The notes: generated by a model not told the origin, from the letters alone. DNA of 64,000 nt from Alicyclobacillus sp. (GCA_023511295.1 JAIMBT010000002.1:1-64000), one strand, 5' to 3'; shown: positions 25,817-36,018, numbered from the stretch's first letter. Numbers and translations are program-made.

Positions 25817-27424
25817 TCAGGCGCCCGTTTCCGCCGCTTCGCGCGACCGCACCGCCGCCCGGTCTGGAGCTGGGATGGGAAACAGCTCAGAGAGTCGAAC
25901 GGTCCGCCCGTACTCGTTGTTGAACACCACGTGCTCCCGCGTGAAGCGGCGCGGGCTGTCAATTCCGCACGCAGCGGCCAAGGCAAACAGCCCCTGCCGC
26001 AGGTTGATGACGTAATTCATGACGCGCCATTGCTTCTCCTCGACGACCAGCGCGTCCATGTACTTCGGGTCGGTCGTCGTGATGCCTGTCGGGCACTTGC
26101 CCGTGTGGCACTGCATGGCCATGATACAGCCGTTCGCCATCATGAAGCCACGCGCCGAGTTGACCGCGTCGGCACCGATGGCGAGGGCAATGGCCACCTT
26201 GTCGGGCGTAACCAGCTTGCCGGAGGCGAAGATGGCGAAGCGGTCGCGAACACCGAACCGGTAGGCCGTATCCACGAACGCAATCAGCGCAGGGTAGAGC
26301 GGCAATCCCATACCGTCCGCCATCGACTTGAAGGTCGCGCCGGAGCCGCCCTCACCGCCGTCGATGGTGAAGAAGTCGGGAAAGATGTCGAGCCGGCACA
26401 TCTCCGCAAAGAACGCCTCCAACCGCGTCTGGTCGCCGACGACCAGCTTGATGCCGACGGGCTTTCCACCCTCCTGTTGCAGGCGTTCCACAAACCGCAG
26501 GGTCTCCTCTGCGTTTCGTAAAAACGGGAACCGGTTCGGCGAGTTGACGGTCACGCCAATCGGCACCTTTCGAATGGCCGCCACCTTTGCGTTCACCTTG
26601 GAGCCCTCCAAGTGCCCGCCGCGGATCTTCGCCCCTTGCGCAAACTTCAACTCGAACGCTTTGATGTTCGGCTCCTTCGCCTTCGCGCGAAACTCCTCCC
26701 ACGAGAAGTTCCCGTCATCGTCCCGGTATCCGAACAGGCCCGGGCCAATCTGCGCCACCACGTCGGCGCCAGTGGCGAGATGCTCCGGCGCCACGCCGCC
26801 TTCGCCCGTGTTCAGCCACGAGCCGCCAGCGCGGTGGATGCCCTGCCCGGTCGACAGGATGTAGTGCTCCCCCACCGCGCCGTACGACGTGGCAGAGGCG
26901 CCGAACATCCCGCGCAGGCGCCACGGCTGGTTCCGGTCAGGCCCGACCACCAGCGCATCCTCCGGCGCGTACAGCCAGCGTCCGACATCGACCGTCTCCA
27001 TGTGCTCGCGGCGAGTGAACAGCCCTTCCTTGTCGACCTTGTACCGCCGCGCCTCCACCTTCTCCTGGTTGTCGACGCGCAGCTCTTCGACGAGCAGCGG
27101 GAACAGGTCATTCGAAATGTAGAATCCCGGCTTCTCAAAGTCGCGTTTCGACCCGAAGCTGAGCAGGTCCGACTGGTATTTCGACGAAAACACGATACCG
27201 AGGAAATCGTTGCGCGAGAACGGCTTCCCTTCGGTGTCCCCATCAAACCAGTACTGCCGAAACTCGGGACCGAGTTTCTCCAAAAAATAACGCACCCAAC
27301 CCAGGTAGGGGTGCGCGCGTATCACGGAGTGCTGTGGTTTTCGGGAGAGGACATAGAGGTACAGGAACCCGGCGACCGGTGCAGCCAGAATCACCAGCAG
27401 GATGATGAGCACAGCGATTTGCAT
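25817..27424 (-). CDS. FMN-binding glutamate synthase-family protein (YerD-like)
   Basis: A 535-residue protein with an N-terminal membrane span (IAVLIILLVILAAPVAGFLYLYVL) and the FMN/Fe-S TIM-barrel of the glutamate synthase large subunit, including TIDGGEGGSGATFKSMADGMGLP and the cysteine cluster CIMAMQCHTGKCPTGI. It lacks the glutaminase domain. Stand-alone synthase-domain proteins of this kind (B. subtilis YerD) are common; whether they make glutamate is unsettled. The ATG at 27424 follows GAAGGAGGG. It lies downstream of the proline dehydrogenase gene on the same strand with a 131-base gap. Confidence 0.85.
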   Translation of the reverse strand: MQIAVLIILLVILAAPVAGFLYLYVLSRKPQHSVIRAHPYLGWVRYFLEKLGPEFRQYWFDGDTEGKPFSRNDFLGIVFSSKYQSDLLSFGSKRDFEKPGFYISNDLFPLLVEELRVDNQEKVEARRYKVDKEGLFTRREHMETVDVGRWLYAPEDALVVGPDRNQPWRLRGMFGASATSYGAVGEHYILSTGQGIHRAGGSWLNTGEGGVAPEHLATGADVVAQIGPGLFGYRDDDGNFSWEEFRAKAKEPNIKAFELKFAQGAKIRGGHLEGSKVNAKVAAIRKVPIGVTVNSPNRFPFLRNAEETLRFVERLQQEGGKPVGIKLVVGDQTRLEAFFAEMCRLDIFPDFFTIDGGEGGSGATFKSMADGMGLPLYPALIAFVDTAYRFGVRDRFAIFASGKLVTPDKVAIALAIGADAVNSARGFMMANGCIMAMQCHTGKCPTGITTTDPKYMDALVVEEKQWRVMNYVINLRQGLFALAAACGIDSPRRFTREHVVFNNEYGRTVRLSELFPIPAPDRAAVRSREAAETGA

Positions 27425-27555
27425 CGAATCCCTCCTTCGGGCGGTCCCAAGCCGAACCTCGCCTGGCAACCGCGACTCGTTCCATCACGCCCCTTGCCTC
27501 CATCTTATCACACCGATCGCCGCAGCCCTCCGCACGGTAGGGATCTCCGCCATCG

Positions 27556-28476
27556 TTATTGAAACATCCCGCGCAGTACGAACCCGACGTTCGCCGGCCG
27601 CTCAGCCAAGCGCCGCATGAAGTACCCGTACCAATCGGTTCCGTAGGGCACGTAGACGCGCACAGGATAACCTTCCCGCACCAGCTGCTGTTGCAGGTTC
27701 GAGCGGATGCCGTACAGCATCTGAAACTCGTATTTATCCTTCGGAATCTGATGGGACGCGATGAACGACTTGACGTGCGCGATGATGGCTTCGTCGTGGG
27801 TGGCAATCATCGTGTACCCGTTCCCCAGCAACTGGGCTTCGACGAGCTTCAGGTAGTTCGCGTCCACATCCGCCTTGTCCGGGAACGCCACCTCCGGAGG
27901 CTCTTTGTACGCGCCCTTGACAATCCGCAACGCCGCTCCTTCCTGGCTCAGCTGCAGTACGTCGTCGAGGCTGCGGTACAGGTAGGCCTGAATGACGGTC
28001 GACAGCAGCGGGTAATCCTTGCGCAGTGTCCGGTAGATATCGAGCGTCTGTTGGCACCGCGGGTAGTCCTCCATGTCAATGTTGACCGACAGGTTGCACG
28101 CCTTGGCCACATCGAGGATGCGCCGCATGTTGTCCATGCAGACGTCGAGACGGATGTCCATACCGAGCTGCGTCAATTTCACGGATAGACTGGCGTCCGC
28201 CTTCGCCTCGTGGATGGCCTGAAGCGCTGCAATACAGTCGTCTGCCAGGCGGTTGGCTTCGGCCGCGTCCGCGACAAATTCCCCGAGGTGGTCCAAGGTC
28301 ACTCGCAAACCCTGACGGTTGAGGTCGCGCACGCACGCGATGGCGCTCTCCATCGTTTCTCCCGCGACAAACCGCTGTGCGCCAAGACGCAGACCGTAGC
28401 GCTGCGCCCACCGGTTGGCAGCGCGGTTCTTCGCCAATGACAGCAGCGCGGACCGCATCCACTGCTCAGCACCCAT
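27556..28476 (-). CDS. Proline dehydrogenase
   Basis: A 306-residue FAD-dependent enzyme of the monofunctional PRODH type, oxidising proline to pyrroline-5-carboxylate at the membrane. Family segments include LSVKLTQLG, IDMEDY, VIQAYLYRS, RIVKGAYKEP and the C-terminal RVYVPYGTDWYGYFMRRLAERPAN, which holds the substrate-binding Arg pair. ATG at 28476 is 10 bases after AAGGGG; the TTG two codons upstream is too close to it. No pyrroline-5-carboxylate dehydrogenase gene is visible in the window. Confidence 0.93.
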   Translation of the reverse strand: MGAEQWMRSALLSLAKNRAANRWAQRYGLRLGAQRFVAGETMESAIACVRDLNRQGLRVTLDHLGEFVADAAEANRLADDCIAALQAIHEAKADASLSVKLTQLGMDIRLDVCMDNMRRILDVAKACNLSVNIDMEDYPRCQQTLDIYRTLRKDYPLLSTVIQAYLYRSLDDVLQLSQEGAALRIVKGAYKEPPEVAFPDKADVDANYLKLVEAQLLGNGYTMIATHDEAIIAHVKSFIASHQIPKDKYEFQMLYGIRSNLQQQLVREGYPVRVYVPYGTDWYGYFMRRLAERPANVGFVLRGMFQ

Positions 28477-28515
28477 GCCCAAACAACCCCTTCGCCCAAT
28501 CTGGATGTCCTTTTC

Positions 28516-28707
28516 CTAGAACAGGTAGCGCAAGATGTGTACGCCATGCGAACCGGCCTGGTAGCCCACGACAAACCCGAGCAGTGCCAGAAACGCGACC
28601 CAACTCAACACGGCGAGAATCGTGAACAGCCAGCGCACCGCCTTGCGGCGGAGCCACGTACACAGAATCGCCATCACCAGCAACACGACCAACAGCAGCA
28701 TCAACAA
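28516..28707 (-). CDS. Small two-span membrane protein, unknown
   Basis: A 63-residue protein with two hydrophobic segments (LMLLLVVLLVMAILCTWL and LFTILAVLSWVAFLALLGFVVGY) joined by a short basic loop. GGAGG precedes the TTG at 28707 by 8 bases, with ATG two codons on. It fits between ispH and proline dehydrogenase with short gaps (33 and 39 bases), so it is probably in the same transcript. I do not recognise a family. Confidence 0.6.
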   Translation of the reverse strand: MLMLLLVVLLVMAILCTWLRRKAVRWLFTILAVLSWVAFLALLGFVVGYQAGSHGVHILRYLF

Positions 28708-28740
28708 CGGCGTTTCCTCCCCCGGCCTCCGTTCGTGCGG

Positions 28741-29685
28741 TTACACCTCGCCGCCACGCGTCGGCAGCAAGCGGTTCACCTGTACCTTGGACTCGCGCGA
28801 CCACGTGGTCGGGTCGTCCGGCCGGTAGTTTTCGAGAAACTGGATCACCTCTTTGGTGATGGCCGTCGGCGTGGAGGCACCCGCGGTCACTGCAACCGTT
28901 TCCACCCCCGCCAGCCACTCCAGTTGAATCTCGGTGATATCCGCAATCCGGTGTGCCGGCGTGCCGGCCACCTCCTCCGAAACCTGCGCCAAGCGGTTGG
29001 AGTTGTTGCTGCGCGGGTCCCCGACAACCAGGCACAGGTCGGCATCCTTCGCCTGCTCCGCCACCGCCTGTTGCCGGGTCTGCGTCGCCATGCAGATCTC
29101 GTTGTACACCACCGCCGTGGGGTACTTCTCCTTCACGGCAGCCATCAGCGCCGCCGTGTCCCACTGGCTCATCGTGGTCTGGTTGGTGACGAGGATCTTG
29201 TCCGTCTCTATCGCCAAGTCTGCCACATCCGCGGCGTTTTCGACTAGATGCACGTGGTTGGGTGCCACGCCAACGGCTCCCTCCGGTTCCGGGTGGCCCT
29301 TGCGCCCGATGTAGACGACCTCGTACCCCGCCGCCACATGGTCCCGAATCAGGTCATGGGTCTTCGTCACATCCGGGCACGTGGCGTCAATCACGTGCAG
29401 GCCGCGCTCTCGCGCACGCCGCTTCACCTCTGGCGATACCCCGTGCGCCGTGAAGATCACCGTACCTGTTTCAATCCGCTCCAACAGCGACAGTCGATCC
29501 GCTCCGTCCAAGGTGATGACGCCCGCCTCCCGGAACGCGTCGACGACGTGCTGGTTGTGCACAATCATCCCGAGGATGTAGATGGGTCGCGGCAGGGTCG
29601 GGTCGTCGGCCGCTTGCTTGGCCACCACCATCGCGTCCACCACTCCGTAGCAGTACCCACGCGGTGTAATCCGGATGACTTTCAT
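28741..29685 (-). CDS. ispH: 4-hydroxy-3-methylbut-2-enyl diphosphate reductase (IspH/LytB)
   Basis: A 314-residue Fe-S enzyme that makes IPP and DMAPP in the last step of the MEP pathway. The three iron-cluster cysteines are Cys12 (RGYCYGV), Cys103 (DATCPDV) and Cys198 (NEICMAT); the substrate-binding HGVSPEV and [11 protein letters not shown] are also present. The ATG at 29685 follows GGAGGGGG. The frame open to 29811 overlaps the neighbouring gene and is not needed. As an iron-sulfur protein it depends on the SUF system encoded elsewhere in this window. Confidence 0.95.
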   Translation of the reverse strand: MKVIRITPRGYCYGVVDAMVVAKQAADDPTLPRPIYILGMIVHNQHVVDAFREAGVITLDGADRLSLLERIETGTVIFTAHGVSPEVKRRARERGLHVIDATCPDVTKTHDLIRDHVAAGYEVVYIGRKGHPEPEGAVGVAPNHVHLVENAADVADLAIETDKILVTNQTTMSQWDTAALMAAVKEKYPTAVVYNEICMATQTRQQAVAEQAKDADLCLVVGDPRSNNSNRLAQVSEEVAGTPAHRIADITEIQLEWLAGVETVAVTAGASTPTAITKEVIQFLENYRPDDPTTWSRESKVQVNRLLPTRGGEV

Positions 29686-29759
29686 AACGTCCCCCTCCTT
29701 CGCCAGCACCGTGGCGGCGGCCAGTTCTGCCGCACAGACCGCTGCGTCCTCGCGTCCAT

Positions 29760-31283
29760 CTAGCGGCGCGCCGGTCGCCACCGGTGCAAGAGTTCCTGTT
29801 TCAAATCCCACAACCGCTGCGACAGGTCTACGTGGTAGGTGTGCGGGTTCACGTGCCGGAGCGTCTCCGACGAGAAGCGGCGCAACCCCGCTTCCACCCG
29901 GGCGCGGATGTCGGTCAGGGTGGGGAGCTCGTACACCAGTTCCCCGCGTTGAAACACCGGTACGAGCAGCTCCTCCACGTCGTAGCCCTGAATGATCTTG
30001 CGCTTGTACGTGTGCACCGGGTCAAACAGTTCCAACGGCTGACCTGGATCAAACTGTTCGTCGGACAGCGCAATCAGGTCTGCTGAGGCGACGCCGTCGA
30101 CGTAAAACCGGAGCACCTTCTTCTTGCCGGGGTTCGTCACCTTCGCCGCGTTTTCCGAGATCTTGATCCGCGGTTGCATCACACCGCCTTCCGCCTGCGC
30201 GACAAGTTTGTATACGCCCCCCAACGCCGGCGTGTCGAAGCCGGTCACGAGGCGCGTTCCGACGCCCCACGACGAGATGGCCGCACCTTGGACGATGAGG
30301 TCGCGGATGGTCCACTCGTCGAGGTCCGAAGATGCGACAATCCCCACGTACGGCAGTCCGGCGTCGTCCAAGGCCCGGCGGACGCGCTTCGACAAGTAGG
30401 CGAGATCGCCGCTGTCGATGCGGACGCCCTGCAGCCGCTGCCCACGCGCTTCCATCTCGCGCGCCACGCGGATGGCGTTCGGTAAACCGCTGCGCAACAC
30501 GTCGTAGGTATCAATCAACAGCACCGTATTCTCGGGGAAGGCCGACGCGTACGCTCGAAAAGCGTCCAGTTCAGACGGAAAGCTCTGCACCCAGCTATGC
30601 CCCATGGTGCCCATCACAGGGATTCCGAAGGATTGCCCTGCGAGTAGGTTGCTCGTTCCCTTGCACCCGCCGATGAATGCGGCCCGAGCCCCGAACACCG
30701 ACGCGTCGATGTTCTGGGAACGCCGCAGCCCCATCTCGATGATGGGCCCCGCCCGTTCCGCGGCAGTCGCCGCCGCGTCGACCATCCGCTGCGCTTTCGT
30801 CGCAATCAAGCTCTGATGGTTGATGAACGTGAGCAGCGCGGATTCGACGAACTGCGCCTCGCAGATGGTGCCCTCGACGCGGACCAACGGTTCGTTGGGA
30901 AAGACAATGGTCCCCTCCGGGACGGCGTAGATGTCCCCGTGAAAGCGAAAGTCGCGCAGCATGTGAAGGAAATCCTCCGAGAACATGCGCAGTCCTCGGA
31001 GATATTCTAACTCCTCCGGCCCGAAATGGAGGTTGTACAGGTACCACACCACTTGCTCCAGCCCGGCGGCAACGACGTAGCCGTTGCCGAACGGGTTGGT
31101 ACGGTAGAACAGGTCGAACACCACCCGCTGCTGATGGCGGCCCGCGCGAAAGTGGCCGTACATCATGGTCAGCTGGTACAGGTCCGTGAGGAGGGCCATC
31201 TGCCGCGAACGGTAGATGAGGAGCTCAGAGACGGCCTGCACACGCGCCTTGGCGCTCGTTTGCCCAGTTGGGTTTTGCGTCAT
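29760..31283 (-). CDS. pncB: Nicotinate phosphoribosyltransferase
   Basis: A 507-residue NAPRTase of the long Gram-positive type, which joins nicotinate and PRPP to give nicotinate mononucleotide for NAD salvage. The N-terminus [13 protein letters not shown] is diagnostic; [35 protein letters not shown] and the [10 protein letters not shown] region line the active site. The ATG at 31283 is preceded by a GGCGGG-type ribosome site. It lies between inositol monophosphatase and ispH on the same strand, 74-77 bases from each. Confidence 0.93.
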   Translation of the reverse strand: MTQNPTGQTSAKARVQAVSELLIYRSRQMALLTDLYQLTMMYGHFRAGRHQQRVVFDLFYRTNPFGNGYVVAAGLEQVVWYLYNLHFGPEELEYLRGLRMFSEDFLHMLRDFRFHGDIYAVPEGTIVFPNEPLVRVEGTICEAQFVESALLTFINHQSLIATKAQRMVDAAATAAERAGPIIEMGLRRSQNIDASVFGARAAFIGGCKGTSNLLAGQSFGIPVMGTMGHSWVQSFPSELDAFRAYASAFPENTVLLIDTYDVLRSGLPNAIRVAREMEARGQRLQGVRIDSGDLAYLSKRVRRALDDAGLPYVGIVASSDLDEWTIRDLIVQGAAISSWGVGTRLVTGFDTPALGGVYKLVAQAEGGVMQPRIKISENAAKVTNPGKKKVLRFYVDGVASADLIALSDEQFDPGQPLELFDPVHTYKRKIIQGYDVEELLVPVFQRGELVYELPTLTDIRARVEAGLRRFSSETLRHVNPHTYHVDLSQRLWDLKQELLHRWRPARR

Positions 31284-31360
31284 CGATGTCCCGCCTTCGC
31301 TAGATGTCCGTTGACTCCAGATGCTATTGGTCGGCGCTCGTTGACACCGTCGCCTGCTCC

Positions 31361-32269
31361 TTACCCCTGCCCGCTCTCGGACCCGGTCAGCTCGACGCGG
31401 ATCTCGTGCGCCAACCGGCTCGTGCCACACGCCAGCACGTCCCGAACGGAGAGCTGGTACGCGCCTCCGACGATGGGCTCAACCGTCCCGCCGGCCTCCT
31501 CGACCAACAGGGAACCGGCGGCGATGTCCCACGCGTTCAGGTCGTACTCCCAAAACCCGTCCAGTCGTCCGGCCGCGACGTAGGCCAGTTCCAAGGCCGC
31601 TGCACCCAGCGCGCGCAAACTCTTGGCGCGGCGAACGACGCCAATCCCGCGAGCGAACGACGCTTCTTTCTCCACGCCCCGCGTCGGAAAGCCGCTTGCG
31701 ACCACTGCACGGCGCACCGTGTCCACCGGTGACGCAGCCAACCGGCGGCCAGGCAGGGCCGGAGCTTGAAATGCTCCCGCAGAGATTGCGCCCGCTGCTG
31801 CCTGCAAGAGGTAGGCGCCGTGGTTGCGGACCGCAAAGAACAGCTCATCCCGGTACGGGTCGTACACGCCGCCAAGCACCACCTCGCCGTTCTCGGCGTA
31901 GGCGATGGAGACGACCGACAGAGGCATCCGCTGGACGAAGTTGGTGGTGCCGTCGAGCGGATCGACAATCCACAGTCGCGCGGCCTGCGCGACCTCCTGC
32001 ACGGCCGCAGCCGCTGCTGCGGCACCGGGCGCAGTGCCCTCCTCGCCGAGCACCGCATCCCCTGCAGCCCGCTCTCCAATCAACCGGCGAATTGCGGCTT
32101 CACACGCCTTGTCGACTTCTGTGACGACGTCGGACAACGAGGTCTTCGCAGTGACCTGCTTGTCGGTCTCAATCCGATTCGCCATGGTCCGCCCGGCAGC
32201 CAGGCACCCGTCGACCAGCAGGTTCAGCCGGTCCACCCAGTGCGCCTCCATCTCCGATGCCCTGCTCAT
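31361..32269 (-). CDS. Inositol monophosphatase family protein
   Basis: A 302-residue Mg-dependent, Li-sensitive-type phosphatase. The metal-site motifs are VLGEEG, WIVDPLDGTTNFV (D-P-L-D-G-T) and the C-terminal LNAWDIAAGSLLVEEAGG. The natural substrate could be inositol-1-phosphate, PAP or fructose-1,6-bisphosphate, as family members vary. Its ATG overlaps the stop of the upstream YisL-like gene (ATGA), supporting start 32269 over the in-frame ATG at 32251. Confidence 0.9.
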   Translation of the reverse strand: MSRASEMEAHWVDRLNLLVDGCLAAGRTMANRIETDKQVTAKTSLSDVVTEVDKACEAAIRRLIGERAAGDAVLGEEGTAPGAAAAAAAVQEVAQAARLWIVDPLDGTTNFVQRMPLSVVSIAYAENGEVVLGGVYDPYRDELFFAVRNHGAYLLQAAAGAISAGAFQAPALPGRRLAASPVDTVRRAVVASGFPTRGVEKEASFARGIGVVRRAKSLRALGAAALELAYVAAGRLDGFWEYDLNAWDIAAGSLLVEEAGGTVEPIVGGAYQLSVRDVLACGTSRLAHEIRVELTGSESGQG

Positions 32270-32601
32270 ATCCGGCCCACCAGGATGCCGATGACGAGAA
32301 ACACGAAAATGGCGACGTAGCCGCCCATCTGCTGTCTCGGCCGACGGCTGGATTTGAGCAGGACGTGGCCGGCTCCCACGGCCGCAAGCGCGAACAGCGG
32401 GTGAAGCAACCACCATCCGCCAAGCGGGTGCAGGATGTATGTGATGATGCCAAGCAGGGCCTGCAGGTCCAGCAGTCCGACCAGCACGCGCGACAAGCTG
32501 GGACCGCGACCGCCGCGCGCGAACCGAATCCCGTTCCATACGAGCAGGACGATGGACGCAGCCAGGGTGATGATGCCGACGACGATATGAATCGCAAGCA
32601 C
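32266..32601 (-). CDS. YisL/DUF1516-like four-span membrane protein
   Basis: A 111-residue protein with four hydrophobic helices, three of them carrying a histidine near a membrane edge (AIHIVVG, YILHPL, LLHPLFAL/GHVLL). The layout resembles the DUF1516 (YisL) family, of unknown function. The start is GTG at 32601, 7 bases after GGAGG; the ATG at 32655 has no ribosome site. It is translationally coupled to the phosphatase gene. The histidines could bind heme, but this is a guess. Confidence 0.65.
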   Translation of the reverse strand: MLAIHIVVGIITLAASIVLLVWNGIRFARGGRGPSLSRVLVGLLDLQALLGIITYILHPLGGWWLLHPLFALAAVGAGHVLLKSSRRPRQQMGGYVAIFVFLVIGILVGRI

Positions 32602-32680
32602 AGGCAATCCTCCAGTTGGATGGCGGCCGAACCGAGCCGGCGCCGACACAGCCATAGCCGACGCCCTGAGCCCGCCGAAA

Positions 32681-32694
32681 CGTTCGGCCGAACG
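32681..32694. promoter_or_regulatory. 14-bp perfect palindrome in the divergent promoter region
   Basis: CGTTCGGCCGAACG lies between the YisL-like gene (minus) and the aspartase/fumarase gene (plus), downstream of a minus-strand TAAGAT. It could be an operator; it is not in the LexA orientation. Confidence 0.35.
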
Positions 32695-32724
32695 GCTCCA
32701 CAGGTTGTCCGATGATACCCCTTC

Positions 32725-32753
32725 ATCTTACCCAAACCGCCGCCGGATTGCCA
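32725..32753 (-). promoter_or_regulatory. Candidate promoter of the YisL-like/IMPase operon
   Basis: TGGCAA at 32748-32753, 17 bases, TAAGAT at 32725-32730 on the minus strand. The -35 is weak. Confidence 0.35.
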
Positions 32754-32892
32754 CGCACCGCGGCGAGCCGGCTGCAGCTCGACGCCGCGGCGGGATTCGG
32801 CAGGGTGCGCGATGTCGGCGTGTGCCATACTAGAGGCGCAAGGGCCGTTCGGCGCGAGGTGCGCTTGAGGCCCCGAGGAGGAGGGAACCATC

Positions 32893-34296
32893 GTGACAGA
32901 AACCCGAACGGTGCAGGATTCCCTGGGCGCGCTGGAGGTGCCGCGCGACGCGTACTACGGCGCTCAGACGGCGCGGGCCATCGCCAATTTCCCCATCAGC
33001 GGGTTGCGGCTGGGGCGACCGTTCATCCGGGCACAGGGGATCATCAAGTGGGCGGCGGCGAAGGCGCATGCAGCGCTTGACGCCATGCCGGCAGACAAGG
33101 CGAACGCCATTTGCCAGGCGGCGGAGGAAGTCATCGAGGGCAAGCTCGACGAGTGGTTTCGCGTCGACGTGTACCAGGCCGGCGCAGGTACGTCGCAGAA
33201 CATGAACGCGAACGAAGTGATTGCCGCCCGGGCCGCTGAACTGCTCGGCGGCTCCATCGGCGATACCCACTTGGTTCACCCGAACGACGATGTCAACAAG
33301 TCACAGTCCACGAACGACACCATCCACGTCGCGATGCAGATTGCCGGCGCGGAGGAAGTCGCACACCGCCTGCTGCCAGCACTCGATGCGCTCGCTTTGT
33401 CCTTGGAGGGGCGGGCCAAGGCGTTTCGCGGCATCGTCAAGTCCGGACGGACCCACCTGCAGGACGCGGTGCCGATGCGCCTCGGCGACGAGTTCGGGGC
33501 GTACGCCGCCAACGTCCGCCGCCACGCAGCGTGGTTGCAGCAAGCGGCGAACAGCCTGCTGGCCATCGGTTTCGGCGGCAACGCGGTCGGCACCGGCATC
33601 AACACGCCGCCGGGATTCTCCGAAACCGCAGTTCGGTACGTGGCGGACTACACGGGGTTGCCGTTTCGCATCGCCGACAACCCGTTCGCGTTCAACCAAA
33701 ATCCCGACGAGGTGGTGTACGTAAGCGGCGTCCTGCGCAGCCTCAGCCTCGCGCTGCAGCGCATCTGCAACGACCTGCGGCTGCTCTCGTCCGGACCGCG
33801 CACTGGATTCTTCGAGATCAACCTGCCCGCCGTGCAGCCCGGCTCCTCCATCATGCCGGGCAAGGTGAACCCTGTGATGGCGGAGATGCTGAACATGGTC
33901 GCATTCCAGGTGCAGGGGTGCGACGTCACCGTCGCCCAAGCCGGAGGGGCCGGACAGCTGGAACTGAACGTGATGATGCCGGTGATGGCCGGGAACTTCC
34001 TGCACGAGATTCACATCCTCACGACCGCCATTGACGCGTTCCGCGAACGGTGCGTCGACGGCATCACGGCCAATGAAGCACGCTGCCGGGCGTACGCCGA
34101 ACGCAGTCTGTCCCTTGCCACGGCGCTCAACAACGAGCTCGGGTACGACACGGCCGCGAAGATTGTGAAGCACGCCCTCGCCAGCGACGCAAACCTACGC
34201 GATGCCGGACTGCAATTGGGTGTCGACCCCGCGCAGATGGCCCGCGCGCTCGACGTGGACCGCCTGTCTCAGGTCGTGCCGCGCACCCGGACGTAG
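32893..34296 (+). CDS. aspA: Aspartase/fumarase superfamily lyase, probably aspartate ammonia-lyase
   Basis: A 467-residue class II lyase with the superfamily signature GSSIMPGKVNP. SGRTHLQDAVPMRLGDEFGAYA and NPVMAEMLNMVAFQVQG...GGAGQLELNVMMPVM look closer to aspartases (compare B. subtilis AspA) than to FumC, which normally reads NPTQCEA and GNFELNVFKPV; I therefore favour aspartate to fumarate plus ammonia. A fumarase role cannot be excluded. The start is GTG at 32893 behind GAGGAGGAGGG. It converges on hutH with a 32-base gap. Confidence 0.82.
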   Translation: MTETRTVQDSLGALEVPRDAYYGAQTARAIANFPISGLRLGRPFIRAQGIIKWAAAKAHAALDAMPADKANAICQAAEEVIEGKLDEWFRVDVYQAGAGTSQNMNANEVIAARAAELLGGSIGDTHLVHPNDDVNKSQSTNDTIHVAMQIAGAEEVAHRLLPALDALALSLEGRAKAFRGIVKSGRTHLQDAVPMRLGDEFGAYAANVRRHAAWLQQAANSLLAIGFGGNAVGTGINTPPGFSETAVRYVADYTGLPFRIADNPFAFNQNPDEVVYVSGVLRSLSLALQRICNDLRLLSSGPRTGFFEINLPAVQPGSSIMPGKVNPVMAEMLNMVAFQVQGCDVTVAQAGGAGQLELNVMMPVMAGNFLHEIHILTTAIDAFRERCVDGITANEARCRAYAERSLSLATALNNELGYDTAAKIVKHALASDANLRDAGLQLGVDPAQMARALDVDRLSQVVPRTRT

Positions 34297-34328
34297 CCCT
34301 CTGTACCGGGTGTCCGCACGGTCAGCCC

Positions 34329-35819
34329 CTACGGCCACAGGACCTGCTGCGCCATCGCGTCCGCCAACCGCTCGATGGCGCCGCTCGTCGAGGCATCTTG
34401 CTGGAGTGGCGGTGCCACCGCGCGCACCCATTCGAGCAAATGGCGGGTGCGTTCGGAGCAGTCCGCCTCCGCCCGCTGTAGGTAGATGGCCTGCGACGCG
34501 CACAGCAGCTCGATGGCCACCACGCGCAGCGCGTTGTGGACAATCTGCCGGGCCTGACGCGCCGCAATCGTACCCATACTGACGTGGTCCTCCTGGTTGG
34601 CCGAGGAGGGGATGGAGTCCACCGACGCCGGGTGGGCGAGGACTTTGTTCTCCGATACCAGCGCCGCCGCGACGTACTGCGCAATCATCAAGCCGGACTC
34701 GAGTCCCGGCCGATGGGCGAGAAACGCGGCCAGCCCGCTCAACTGCGGGTTGACGAGCCGTTCCACCCGTCGCTCCGAGATGCTCGCCCACTCCGCGGCG
34801 CCAATCTTGAGCAGATCCATCGCAATCGCCAGCGGCTGGCCGTGAAACTGTCCACCCGACAGGACACGGCCGTCGTCGAGCACCACCGGGTTGTCGGTGG
34901 TCGCGTTCATCTCCGTCTCCACCCGTGTCAACCCGTACTTCCACGCCTGCCACGACGCGCCGTGAACCTGCGGCACACAGCGGAGGGAGTAGGCGTCCTG
35001 GACGCGCAGCTCCCCCTGCGCGCAGACGCGACGGCTGCCCGCCAGCCAGGCCCGGACGCGGGCTGCAACCTCCTCCTGCTCCGGGTGTGGGCGCGTCGCC
35101 AGGAGGTCTGGGTCAAACGCGCTCGTCACGCCGCGCAGCGCCTCCATCGTCAAGGCCGCCGCCGCGTCGGCCCACAGGCCGAGGTGTTCCGCCTCGCGGA
35201 GCGCAATCGCGCCGACAGCGGTCATCGCCTGCGTGCCGTTGATGAGCGCCAGCCCCTCCTTCGCCGTGAGTTGGACGGGCTCGAGTCCCGCCGCCCGGAG
35301 TGCAGATCCGCCGTCCCGCTCCTCCCCTTGCCACATGGCCCGACCTTCGCCAATCAGCACCAGCGCGATATGCGCGAGCGGGGCAAGGTCGCCACTCGCG
35401 CCGAGCGACCCCTGCTCCGGCACCACCGGATGCACGCCGCGGTTGAGCATCTGCAGCAGCAGGTCCAGGGTTTGCAGCGTGATGCCCGAGTTGCCGCGGG
35501 CGAGGGCGTTCGCCCGCAGCAGCAGCATGCCGCGCACCACCTCCTGCGGGAACGCCGGACCCACGCCCACCGCGTGGGAGCGAACCAGGTTTTGCTGAAG
35601 CTGGGTACTGTCGGCCGGCGGGATCGACACATCACTCAGTTTGCCGAACCCGGTGGTCACGCCGTAGACCGTCGTCCCCGCGTCGACGATTTGCTCAATC
35701 CGGTCCCGGCACCGCGCCACGCGCTCGCGAGCCGCAGCGGTCAACGCCACGGGTGCCCCCTCGAATACAACTTGGTGAAACCCTTCGCGCGTCAAGTGAA
35801 ATCCGTCCACGTACACCAC
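34329..35819 (-). CDS. hutH: Histidine ammonia-lyase
   Basis: A 496-residue MIO-dependent lyase converting histidine to urocanate and ammonia. The prosthetic-group triad Ala141-Ser142-Gly143 lies in GSLGASGDLAPLAH; GQFHGQPL and SSANQEDHVSMG are further active-site segments. I chose GTG at 35819, 7 bases after GGAGGG, because the resulting N-terminus (MVYVDGFHLT) lines up with B. subtilis HutH; the ATG codons at 35840 and 35834 are alternatives. No hutU, hutI or hutG is visible here, so the gene stands apart from a hut operon. Confidence 0.93.
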   Translation of the reverse strand: MVYVDGFHLTREGFHQVVFEGAPVALTAAARERVARCRDRIEQIVDAGTTVYGVTTGFGKLSDVSIPPADSTQLQQNLVRSHAVGVGPAFPQEVVRGMLLLRANALARGNSGITLQTLDLLLQMLNRGVHPVVPEQGSLGASGDLAPLAHIALVLIGEGRAMWQGEERDGGSALRAAGLEPVQLTAKEGLALINGTQAMTAVGAIALREAEHLGLWADAAAALTMEALRGVTSAFDPDLLATRPHPEQEEVAARVRAWLAGSRRVCAQGELRVQDAYSLRCVPQVHGASWQAWKYGLTRVETEMNATTDNPVVLDDGRVLSGGQFHGQPLAIAMDLLKIGAAEWASISERRVERLVNPQLSGLAAFLAHRPGLESGLMIAQYVAAALVSENKVLAHPASVDSIPSSANQEDHVSMGTIAARQARQIVHNALRVVAIELLCASQAIYLQRAEADCSERTRHLLEWVRAVAPPLQQDASTSGAIERLADAMAQQVLWP

Positions 35820-35868
35820 GGTCCGTCCCTCCATCTCCATCTTCCGCACTACCGCTTTACCAAACCAA

Positions 35869-35897
35869 AGGGGCGGCCGTCGGATTCGGCCGCCCCT
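35869..35897 (-). terminator. Terminator after methionine gamma-lyase
   Basis: An 11-bp perfect stem (AGGGGCGGCCG with its complement, 7-base loop) followed on the minus strand by TTTGGTTTGG. It separates the lyase from hutH. Confidence 0.8.
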
Positions 35898-36018
35898 CGA
35901 ACAGGGTGCAATGACTGTCGCGGATTCGGTTGGGGTGAGCGAGGAGCCCACGGGTTTGCCCGGTTGTCGCGCCGCCCATTCACGCCCTGTCCCTCCTGTG
36001 CGATGAGCCCTCCAGCGC

